Assembly: GCA_003645435.1 (NCBI GenBank)
Contig: QNFD01000027.1
Location: 1-13,847, forward strand
Direction of reading: 5' to 3'
DNA from: Gammaproteobacteria bacterium
GTDB lineage: Bacteria; Pseudomonadota; Gammaproteobacteria; GCA-001735895
DNA: 13,847 bases
Shown in pieces: positions 7,504 through 13,847 of the stretch. Position 1 is the first letter of the stretch, and each line of letters opens with the position of its first letter. The position numbers and the translations under genes are program-made. Under the pieces are notes generated by a model that worked only from the letters and a program-made list of their open reading frames with translations, searched no databases and had not been told where the DNA came from.

Positions 7504-8301
7504 ATGAGCGATTTAGTTTCTCAAGATCTCAATATGATTTTCCCATCTATTAAAGGGGAAACTGTGCATGCGCTAAAAGATGTGAACTTCACGCTCAAGC
7601 AAGGCGAGTTGTTATCAGTTTTAGGCCCATCGGGATGCGGGAAAACCACGCTATTAAATATTACTGCCGGTTTTTTAAGACCTACTTCAGGAACAATTAG
7701 CCTGGGGGGAAAAGAAATTAATGGTCCAGGTGTTGAAAGAGGAATGGTGTTTCAACAAGGTGCCTTGTTCGAATGGTTGACAGTTGCCGCAAACGTAAAC
7801 TTTGGTTTGCGAATGAAAAAAGAAGATCCGGTTGAAACCGCCGAAAAAGTTGAAGAATGGCTGGATATTGTCGGACTACAGGGATTTGGTAATACACCTA
7901 CTTATCAATTATCCGGCGGTATGCAACAACGCGTGGCCCTTGCAAGATGCCTGATCAATAATCCTGACTTAATTTTAATGGACGAACCATTAGGCGCGCT
8001 TGATGCATTGACCAGAGAAAAAATGCAATCTTTAATTTTAAAAATATGGAAAGAAACCGGGAAAACGATTGTCCTGATTACTCACTCAGTGGAGGAAGCC
8101 TTATTGTTAGGCGAACGATTATTCGTAATGGCGCCAAGACCTGGACGTATACATAAGGAGTACCAGCTCCCTTTTGCATCGATGGGATTAACAGAGGATT
8201 TAAGGACAATTAAAAATGATAAGGAATTTGTATCCAGGAGAGAAGAAATCCTGACGATGATCTGGGACATGGAAGAAGAAATAATGGGTAAGGAAAACTA
8301 A
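7504..8301 (+). CDS. tauB: Taurine/sulfonate ABC transporter, ATP-binding subunit
   Basis: ABC ATPase of 265 residues, matching the TauB/SsuB family in length, that powers uptake by the TauC permease. Seen: Walker A GPSGCGKTT (41-49), Q-loop FQQGALFEW (83-91), signature LSGGMQQR (136-143), Walker B LILMDEP with E161, D-loop LGALD, and switch histidine H194 (ITHSVEEA). The C-terminal part has PRPGRIHKEYQLPF, common in nitrate/taurine-type importers. No Shine-Dalgarno is visible before the ATG at 7504, and the gene starts just after a terminator, so its expression depends on read-through or an unseen promoter. TauC follows after a single base (TAA, A, ATG), so the two are translationally linked. 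Confidence 0.95.
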   Translation: MSDLVSQDLNMIFPSIKGETVHALKDVNFTLKQGELLSVLGPSGCGKTTLLNITAGFLRPTSGTISLGGKEINGPGVERGMVFQQGALFEWLTVAANVNFGLRMKKEDPVETAEKVEEWLDIVGLQGFGNTPTYQLSGGMQQRVALARCLINNPDLILMDEPLGALDALTREKMQSLILKIWKETGKTIVLITHSVEEALLLGERLFVMAPRPGRIHKEYQLPFASMGLTEDLRTIKNDKEFVSRREEILTMIWDMEEEIMGKEN

Positions 8302-8302
8302 A

Positions 8303-10195
8303 ATGGTTACAGGATTTATTACTGTTTTACTTATCCTGGCCCTTATAGGTTCGATTTATTATGAATCCAGATTAGTAAAAACTGAAAAAATAGATGCGGT
8401 TTTTGGAGACCCGGATAGAGCCAAAGGCGGTGTTCACTGGATAATCGCCGGCTCTAGTACAATTTTATTATTGTGGTTGTTTTTTTCATGGGACATTGCA
8501 AAGTCTTTTTACCCAGGCTCTGCAAATGAATTGTGTCAGGTTGCTAAAGTAAGAGAGTCATTGGTTGGTATAAAATATATTTTCCCAATAGACGAAAGAC
8601 AACTTAAAAGTACATCTGTCATCGATCGTGAAACAGCAATCATCAATGATTTCAAAAAAATAATTCAAAACTCAAATATACATGACTCAGATAAAGATAA
8701 ATTAATTAGTTTACTTAATGAAACTGAGTTAATGATTATCACTTTGACTAATGAAAAATATTTAGAGTCAGAGGTTACAAACAAAGTAAAAAATATTGCA
8801 AATAGACTAACCCGGTTAAAGGAAGAATTTGTAAAAGCAAGCTACCCGCCGATTAAAAGCGTTGAAGAAGAAAATGAACGAATTGAATTATTAAAAAATC
8901 AAACATCATGGGGAGAAACCGGGATGGAAATCCCTCCTCTTCCAGAGACAAAAACTGGTTTGAAATTTGATGCCGCAGCTAAGGAAATAAAATTAATTTC
9001 CGAAGAATTTTTTGAAATTAAAAACAATAATTCAGTATATCTTGTGCAATTTGAAAAAATAAAGAACGGAATAAAAAGTTTCAAAAATAGTTTAAATGAC
9101 GACCAGGAATTAGAAAAAGAATATATCAGACAGGTTAGCAAAATTGCAGGCAGGCTATCGAGAGGCAAAATTTTTCCACCAGACACATTAGATTCTGTTC
9201 AACAATCATTAATAGATTTTGACGAAGTTCAAAGAAAGGAACAGGGAGGTATAGGCGTACTTGATACTTTGCTATTCCCCGGGGGAACTATAGTTGCAAG
9301 TGGAGATGTTTGCAGTGAACAGGGACCAGGCAGATGGTTACCAAAACCGTCTGACACATTTAAAATTTTTACAAAACTTTTAAAACCGAGTGAAGGATAT
9401 AAAAATGTCCCGCTCATCTGGTATGAAATGATGGGGGTAAACCAGGTAGTTGGATTTATAACGCCTGACTGGATAGCAGACATAATTCCTGGAAAGTATC
9501 CTGTTCACGGTTCAGATGGAAAAGTTGAATCTAATCTAAAAAGTACGGTTTTAGATATCGCAACTGGGAACTTCGAGGCTTTTGCAATCCCCATTCCCTC
9601 GGGTCATATCTGGGATTCTTTTTTAAGAGTAATATTAGGCTTAGGCCTCGGTATTATATGCGGTGTCCCGTTAGGATTGTTTATGGGGTTATCAAGATTC
9701 GCAGCGGGTTATTTTGATCCAATCGTAGAACTATACCGGCCTGTGCCACCACTTGCCTGGGCGCCTCTCATTATTACCATATTTGGAATAGATAACTCCG
9801 GGAAAATATTCCTGTTATTTATGGTTTCTTTTGCAATCATGGTTATATCAGCAAGAGCTGGTGCATCAGGAACACAATTATCGAAAATACACGCGGCTCA
9901 TTCATTGGGCGCTTCGAAATGGCAGATACTAAGAGAAGTAATATTGCCAAATTCCCTACCTGAAATATTAACAGGAATCAGGGTTGCAATTGGTGTTTGT
10001 TGGGGAACCCTGGTTGCTGCAGAATTTTTAGCGGGAACAACGGGTATTGGATTTGTTGAAAACGTTGCGAGAAAATATTCGCAATACGAAGTTATCTGGA
10101 TCACGATTTTTGTAATGGGAATGCTGGGTCTTTTATTTGATATCGGGATGAGAAAAATAATCAAGAAAACTATTCCATGGCGTGGAAAAGGTTAA
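8303..10195 (+). CDS. tauC: Taurine/sulfonate ABC permease with large extra N-terminal segment
   Basis: Inner-membrane permease of 630 residues, against about 275 for E. coli TauC. Residues 1-20 and 46-64 are membrane helices joined by a basic, probably cytoplasmic, loop. About 71-345 is a hydrophilic, K/E/N-rich, probably helical segment with no match I recognise. LPKPSDTF (346-353) matches the TauC periplasmic LFLPPPQQV region. A second extra stretch fills about 360-435. The core permease runs 436-630, with FDPIVELYRPVPPLAWAP (471-488), the EAA loop AAHSLGASKWQILREVILP (531-549), and ILTGIRVAIGVCWGTLVAAE. By charge, the extra segment should face the periplasm, where TauA docks. C78 and C337 flank it and could form a disulfide. 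DNA coding for it is near 20-37 % GC in the 60-base lines I counted, against about 50 % on both sides. AAGGAA supplies the ribosome site inside the tauB end. Confidence 0.9.
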   Translation: MVTGFITVLLILALIGSIYYESRLVKTEKIDAVFGDPDRAKGGVHWIIAGSSTILLLWLFFSWDIAKSFYPGSANELCQVAKVRESLVGIKYIFPIDERQLKSTSVIDRETAIINDFKKIIQNSNIHDSDKDKLISLLNETELMIITLTNEKYLESEVTNKVKNIANRLTRLKEEFVKASYPPIKSVEEENERIELLKNQTSWGETGMEIPPLPETKTGLKFDAAAKEIKLISEEFFEIKNNNSVYLVQFEKIKNGIKSFKNSLNDDQELEKEYIRQVSKIAGRLSRGKIFPPDTLDSVQQSLIDFDEVQRKEQGGIGVLDTLLFPGGTIVASGDVCSEQGPGRWLPKPSDTFKIFTKLLKPSEGYKNVPLIWYEMMGVNQVVGFITPDWIADIIPGKYPVHGSDGKVESNLKSTVLDIATGNFEAFAIPIPSGHIWDSFLRVILGLGLGIICGVPLGLFMGLSRFAAGYFDPIVELYRPVPPLAWAPLIITIFGIDNSGKIFLLFMVSFAIMVISARAGASGTQLSKIHAAHSLGASKWQILREVILPNSLPEILTGIRVAIGVCWGTLVAAEFLAGTTGIGFVENVARKYSQYEVIWITIFVMGMLGLLFDIGMRKIIKKTIPWRGKG

Positions 10196-10307
10196 ACGGC
10201 GATAGATGGCGTAGGTGTTTCGTATGGCCATCCAATGATTAACAATAAATTTTCCGGCATCGTTATTGGTTTGTCTCTAATGATTTCGTCGAAGCCAGAA
10301 TATCGCC

Positions 10308-11063
10308 ATGGCACTACTTAGCTACACACGAGATGGACAGGGTTTTCCCCTGGTACTGCAACACGGTTATTTTGGTGGCGCGGAGATGTGGCAGACACAA
10401 ATCGACCACTTCAAATCGCGGTTTGATGTTATCGCCCCCAACCTGTCCGGGTTTGGCGACAGCGCGGACCTCATTGCGCCGGACTCGATTGAAGAATGCG
10501 CGCAACAAGTTTTCGATCTACTCGATTCGCTGGGTGTTGAACAATTCTACTTGCTTGGCCACTCGATGGGCGGAATGATCGTCCAGCAAATGGCCGCGAT
10601 GCAGAATGATCGCGTCAAAAAACTGGTCTGTTATGGCACCGGTCCTGTCGGTGTATTACCCGATCGCTTTGAAACACTGGACCAATCTCGAGAACGCTTG
10701 GCGATTGATGGACTTGAGACAACTGCAAAGCGAATTGCCGCTACCTGGCTTGTCGAGGGCGAAAATGCACAGGGCTTTTCGGTCTGTGAAAATGTGGGGA
10801 AAAAGGCCACCATGCAAGCCGCACTTGCCAGCTTGACGGCCTGGGAAAAATGGAACGGTTGCTCTGCGTTGCCAATGATATCCTGCCCCACACTGGTGCT
10901 ATGGGGGGACCGCGATCGGTCCTACGGCTGGCGTCAACCGGAATCATTGTGGCACGGTATCCCAGATAGTTATCTCGCTGTAATGCCAGGATGTGCCCAT
11001 AATGCACATATGGAAAAACCTGCGTTGTTCAATATGATTGTGGATGACTTTTTATCTGACTAG
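10308..11063 (+). CDS. Alpha/beta-fold hydrolase
   Basis: Alpha/beta hydrolase of 251 residues. Seen: oxyanion-hole region HGYFGG (19-24), nucleophile elbow GHSMGG with S86, acid region WGDRDRSY with D201 or D203, and histidine region GCAHNAHMEKP, with H231 the likely catalytic residue. There is no signal peptide, so it is probably cytoplasmic. The type fits esterases and C-C or enol-lactone hydrolases; the substrate cannot be told. It begins 112 bases after tauC with a weak ribosome site, and GC is higher than in the tau genes, so it probably belongs to a different transcription unit, perhaps with the aminotransferase 50 bases downstream. Its last codons and stop lie inside the first unit of a 24-bp tandem duplication. 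Confidence 0.92.
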   Translation: MALLSYTRDGQGFPLVLQHGYFGGAEMWQTQIDHFKSRFDVIAPNLSGFGDSADLIAPDSIEECAQQVFDLLDSLGVEQFYLLGHSMGGMIVQQMAAMQNDRVKKLVCYGTGPVGVLPDRFETLDQSRERLAIDGLETTAKRIAATWLVEGENAQGFSVCENVGKKATMQAALASLTAWEKWNGCSALPMISCPTLVLWGDRDRSYGWRQPESLWHGIPDSYLAVMPGCAHNAHMEKPALFNMIVDDFLSD

Positions 11064-11099
11064 TTTGATTTGGTATTATCTGACTAGTTTGATTTGGTA
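11052..11099. repeat. Perfect 24-bp tandem duplication at the hydrolase stop
   Basis: Positions 11052-11075 and 11076-11099 are identical. The first unit encodes the last three residues (LSD) and the stop codon of the hydrolase; the second is non-coding and ends 14 bases before the aminotransferase ATG. The duplication does not alter either protein. It looks like a recent slippage event. Confidence 0.95.
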
Positions 11100-11113
11100 A
11101 TCGACTATGAGCC

Positions 11114-12313
11114 ATGACTAAAACAGTTTTTAACAAACCTTTCACGCAACAAGAGGCGATTCCTGAAGCCGGCATCGCACGGGCAGTCGAAGTCATGCGC
11201 TCCGGTCGCCTTCACCGTTATAACGTCATCGAAGGCGAAACCGCCGAAGTCGCGTTGCTCGAAACAGAGTTTGCCGCATACATGGGCCAGTCGTATTGTC
11301 TTGCCTGCGCCTCAGGCGGTTACGCTCTGCATATTGCGCTCAAAGCGGCTGGCATCAAACCCGGTGAAGCCGTGCTCACCAACGCCTTCACGCTGGCCCC
11401 GGTGCCGGGTGCGATTGATAACGCCGGGGGTAACCCGGTACTGGTTGAGATTGGCGAAAACTTTTGTGTCGATTTAAACCATCTCGAAGAAATGATGAAG
11501 GTCTCGCAAGCTCGTTTCTTCATGATCTCACACATGCGTGGTCATATAGCCGACATGGATGCCGTGGTCGAACTTTGTGACAAATATCAGGTTATTTTGA
11601 TCGAAGACTGTGCACATACCCTGGGCGCGAGCTGGAATAGTAAAAAGTCGGGTAGTTTCGGTCGTATAGCCTGCTTTAGCACGCAAACCTATAAACACAT
11701 TAATTCGGGAGAAGGCGGGTTCCTCACCACCAATGATCCAGAAATGATGGCACATGCAATCATACTCTCGGGTTCGTACATGCTGTTCGAACGCCACGAT
11801 GCTGCGCCCGAAATCGCGGCTTTCAAAGATATAAAACTCGATACACCTAACTACAGTGGCCGCATGGACAATTTGCGTGCCGCTATCCTGCGCGCCCAGT
11901 TACCGCTTCTGGATGAAAATTGTGAGCGCTGGAATGCGCGTTATCGTGCACTGGAACAACGTCTCGTACAAAACACGGATATCACTTTACCCAATCGTCC
12001 CGAACAGGAGGACTACGTCGCCAGTTCATTGCAGTTTCGCATCGAGCGCCTGGCTAACGAACAGATACCAGCCTTCATCGCCGACTGTGCTAATCGAGGT
12101 GTCGAATTAAAATGGTTCGGCGGCAAAGAACCGCAGGGATTTACCAGTCGATACGATAGCTGGCGCTATATAGAATCGAAACAGAGATTACCGCAAACAC
12201 TGAAAATACTCGCTTGTACTTTTGACCTGCGCATACCACTGACCTTTAGTGTCGAGGATATGGTGGTAATCGGCGAGATAATCGACGACGTGGTGCAGCA
12301 ATTTGTGGTCTAG
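11114..12313 (+). CDS. DegT/DnrJ/EryC1/StrS-family PLP aminotransferase
   Basis: PLP-dependent aminotransferase of 399 residues, typical family length. Seen: substrate/cofactor segment CLACASGGYALHIAL (62-76), TNAFTLAPVPGAI (89-101), IEDCAHTLGA with D165 facing the PLP nitrogen (163-172), and the Schiff-base lysine K194 in STQTYKHINSGEGGFL (189-204). The family usually aminates keto-sugars, or acts on scyllo-inosose in aminocyclitol routes. No nucleotide-sugar, polysaccharide or aminocyclitol genes are near, so the substrate is unknown. It follows the hydrolase by 50 bases on the same strand and precedes an epoxide hydrolase by 78, which hints at a small catabolic or secondary-metabolite cluster. 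The ribosome site is weak. A weak hairpin follows the stop. Confidence 0.93.
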   Translation: MTKTVFNKPFTQQEAIPEAGIARAVEVMRSGRLHRYNVIEGETAEVALLETEFAAYMGQSYCLACASGGYALHIALKAAGIKPGEAVLTNAFTLAPVPGAIDNAGGNPVLVEIGENFCVDLNHLEEMMKVSQARFFMISHMRGHIADMDAVVELCDKYQVILIEDCAHTLGASWNSKKSGSFGRIACFSTQTYKHINSGEGGFLTTNDPEMMAHAIILSGSYMLFERHDAAPEIAAFKDIKLDTPNYSGRMDNLRAAILRAQLPLLDENCERWNARYRALEQRLVQNTDITLPNRPEQEDYVASSLQFRIERLANEQIPAFIADCANRGVELKWFGGKEPQGFTSRYDSWRYIESKQRLPQTLKILACTFDLRIPLTFSVEDMVVIGEIIDDVVQQFVV

Positions 12314-12323
12314 CAAATGATAT

Positions 12324-12349
12324 AAATTGCTGACGCATAGCGCAATTTT
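12324..12349 (+). terminator. Weak possible terminator after the aminotransferase
   Basis: AAATTGC (12324-12330) pairs with GCAATTT (12342-12348) across an 11-base loop, followed by only one further T. The stem is short and AT-rich, so termination would be partial at best. Confidence 0.3.
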
Positions 12350-12391
12350 AACGGGCTAGATCATGCAGTATTTCAACAACCTGGGATTAAC

Positions 12392-13540
12392 GTGACAAGT
12401 ATTCGCCCCTTTCGTATCGATGTGCCTGACGAGACTCTCGATCAGATCCGCACCCGGGTAACGGAATATCCGTGGCACGAGATGCCCGACGACGGTGGTT
12501 GGGCATATGGCACCAACCTCGACTACATGAAGGAGTTTTGTGCGTACTGGGTCGATGAATTCGATTGGCGTAAACACGAAGCTCAGATTAACCGTTTCCC
12601 TCATTACACGGCCGAGGTCGACGGTATTGATCTCCACTTCATTCACGAGAAGGGCAGTGGCCCCGTGTCGATGCCGTTAATCATCTCCCATGGTTGGCCC
12701 GGATCGGTTGTCGAATTCCTCGACATCATCGAACCCCTGGCCCATCCGGAACGCTTCGGCGGCAGCGCCGATGACGCCTTCGACGTCATTGCGCCGTCTT
12801 TGCCGGGATTCGGCTTCTCGGGCCGCCCACCGCGTCCAATCGGACCACGCAAGATGGCCGCTATGTTTGACACGCTGATGACCGACGTACTGGGATACAA
12901 CAGCTACCTGGCTCAGGGCGGAGACTGGGGCGGGGCAATATCGAGCTGGCTCGGCTACGACCACGCACCTACCTGCCACGCCATCCACATCAACATCATG
13001 ACGATGCGCCATCCCGATGGCCCGAAGGGGCCGGAAGAAGAAGCCTGGGCGGTAGAATTCGAACGCGAACAAATGATGGAGGACGGCTACCGGACCCAAC
13101 AGGCGACCAAGCCGCAAACCTTGAGCTACGCGATGATGGACAGCCCCGTCGGTGTCGCCGCCTGGCTCATCGAGAAATTCAACTCGTGGTCCGATACTGA
13201 TGGCGACGATATAGAGAGTGTACACAGTAAGGACTCACTGCTTACCAATATCATGGTCTATCTGGTCACTGGCACCTTCAACTCGGCATCCTGGATCTAC
13301 TACGGCCGACGCGAGGAAGGTGGACGCCTGCTGTCTCCGGAGGGCAAGCGTGTTGAGGTTCCGACGGCGGTGGCTTTGTTCCCGGCAGAGCTCCTGTCCT
13401 GGCCGCCAAGGTCTTATGTCGAGCGCGTCTACAACATTTCGCGCTGGACCGGGATGCCTCGTGGTGGCCACTTCGCTGCGCTGGAGCAACCTGACCTGCT
13501 AGTCGAAGACATCCGGGCATTCGCACGGACCTTGCGTTAG
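12392..13540 (+). CDS. Epoxide hydrolase, EHN-type alpha/beta hydrolase
   Basis: Epoxide hydrolase-like protein of 382 residues from a GTG start. An N-terminal EHN-type region (about 1-110; IRPFRIDVP, then YMKEFCAYWVDEFDWRKHEAQINRFPHY) precedes the alpha/beta core. Seen: oxyanion motif HGWPGS (100-105), nucleophile D178 in GGDWGG, tyrosines Y303/Y304 as possible ring-opening donors, FPAELLSWPPRSYVERVYN (330-348) with E333 a candidate acid, and catalytic H360 in MPRGGHFAALEQPDLL. It would hydrolyse an epoxide to a diol, or be a related hydrolase; the substrate is unknown. Shine-Dalgarno is poor. A ten-codon frame from ATG 12363 ends in TGA overlapping the GTG (GTGA), so start by coupling is possible. 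It is more GC-rich than the rest (one 60-base line counted at 67 %), which suggests a separate origin. Confidence 0.93.
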   Translation: MTSIRPFRIDVPDETLDQIRTRVTEYPWHEMPDDGGWAYGTNLDYMKEFCAYWVDEFDWRKHEAQINRFPHYTAEVDGIDLHFIHEKGSGPVSMPLIISHGWPGSVVEFLDIIEPLAHPERFGGSADDAFDVIAPSLPGFGFSGRPPRPIGPRKMAAMFDTLMTDVLGYNSYLAQGGDWGGAISSWLGYDHAPTCHAIHINIMTMRHPDGPKGPEEEAWAVEFEREQMMEDGYRTQQATKPQTLSYAMMDSPVGVAAWLIEKFNSWSDTDGDDIESVHSKDSLLTNIMVYLVTGTFNSASWIYYGRREEGGRLLSPEGKRVEVPTAVALFPAELLSWPPRSYVERVYNISRWTGMPRGGHFAALEQPDLLVEDIRAFARTLR

Positions 13541-13594
13541 CCCGCATATTGCATGAAGAGATCATCGATGATGTTGTCACAAATAAACTGGGGT

Positions 13595-13644
13595 CTGAAA
13601 TTAATAGGGGTCAGAACCTAGGCTCTGACCCCTATTAATTTCAG
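13595..13644. repeat. 50-bp near-perfect palindrome (REP-like element)
   Basis: Arms 13595-13615 and 13624-13644 (21 bp each) are perfectly complementary. The 8-base centre ACCTAGGC continues the symmetry except for one A-C pair, so 24 of 25 positions pair. The arms contain GGGGTCAGA/TCTGACCCC, a core I know from repeat families dispersed in gammaproteobacterial genomes. It sits between convergent genes and could act as a two-way transcription barrier, although neither side has a T-run. Only one copy is in the window, so dispersal is not shown here. Confidence 0.85.
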
Positions 13645-13847
13645 CTTCCTGCATCAGCCAGGCGCGTAAGCCTCGTACCTTCTGATTCATATAGCGACCG
13701 GGTGAAGCCATCAGCGCGTAACCGTAGCCTTCGAGTTGATGCTCGAAGGGCGCGACCAGCGAGCCATTTTCAAGTTCCGCGGTCATCAGGGCATCGGCCA
13801 TGGTGAATCCCTGTCCGTCGATCACAGCCTGGGTGCGTACGTTGGCA
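13601..13847 (-). CDS. LysR-type transcriptional regulator, C-terminal part only
   Basis: Minus-strand frame, open to the right window edge, stop TAA at 13603-13601. The visible 81 or so residues match the end of a LysR effector domain: ANVRTQAVIDGQGFTMADAL, then ELENGSLVAPFEHQLEGYGY and KVRGLRAWLMQEAE. A GTG near 13825 is an internal codon, not the start; the true start and DNA-binding domain lie outside. The last 13 or so residues (EINRGQSLGSDPY) are encoded by the palindromic repeat, which also provides the stop codon, so the native C-terminus seems to have been replaced or extended by the repeat. It is convergent with the epoxide hydrolase gene. Confidence 0.85.
   Translation of the reverse strand, partial: ANVRTQAVIDGQGFTMADALMTAELENGSLVAPFEHQLEGYGYALMASPGRYMNQKVRGLRAWLMQEAEINRGQSLGSDPY

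Noticed and set aside
10196..10307. Gap between tauC and the alpha/beta hydrolase
   Set aside because: I looked for a terminator, promoter or small RNA and saw no convincing hairpin or hexamer pair.
12677..13225. 182-codon minus-strand frame inside the epoxide hydrolase gene
   Set aside because: It is antisense to a GC-rich coding region with conserved catalytic motifs; long antisense frames are expected there.
1..13847. CRISPR arrays, tRNA or rRNA genes, transposase genes, att sites
   Set aside because: No regularly spaced repeats, cloverleaf-like sequences, rRNA segments or transposase motifs were found on either strand by eye.

Overview
The window looks like a piece of a marine or environmental gammaproteobacterial chromosome. 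The reasons are a polB-type DNA polymerase II, a taurine-family ABC transporter beside cysteate lyase-like genes, and a palindromic repeat of a kind common in gammaproteobacterial genomes. This is inference: there is no rRNA or other strict marker. Base composition is mosaic. Most genes look moderate in GC. The transporter genes (about 6.2-10.2 kb) are AT-rich, with stretches near 20 % GC inside the permease gene. The epoxide hydrolase gene is GC-rich.

Layout: (1) 1-2102, minus: polB, missing its C-terminus at the window edge. (2) 2315-4119, plus: a cysteate lyase/D-cysteine desulfhydrase-family PLP enzyme, then an SDR oxidoreductase. (3) 4124-5137, minus: a second, roughly 83 % identical paralogue that looks like L-cysteate sulfo-lyase (CuyA). 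(4) 5252-6142, plus: a LysR-type regulator divergent from it. (5) 6436-10195, plus: a tauABC-like sulfonate ABC transporter whose permease carries a very large extra soluble segment. (6) 10308-13540, plus: an alpha/beta hydrolase, a DegT/DnrJ-type aminotransferase and an EHN-type epoxide hydrolase. (7) 13595-13644: a 50-bp near-perfect palindrome that supplies the C-terminal tail of a LysR-type gene running off the right edge on the minus strand.

The core is a putative organosulfonate uptake and desulfonation locus. A 71-bp element, 61/71 identical, lies upstream of both the cuyA-like gene (5162-5232) and tauA (6206-6276). Each copy points the same way relative to the gene it precedes, and together they bracket the lysR gene. 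This is good sequence evidence that the LysR protein controls both lyase and transporter. The model is that TauABC imports a C2/C3 sulfonate, the CuyA-like lyase releases sulfite and ammonium from L-cysteate to give pyruvate, and the regulator senses the substrate or an intermediate. No xsc, tpa, sulfite exporter or sulfite dehydrogenase is in the window, so taurine degradation itself is not supported here.

The most unusual items are the duplicated operator/promoter, the paralogue pair with specificity-type substitutions, and the TauC permease with a roughly 275-residue AT-rich insert in its first periplasmic loop.
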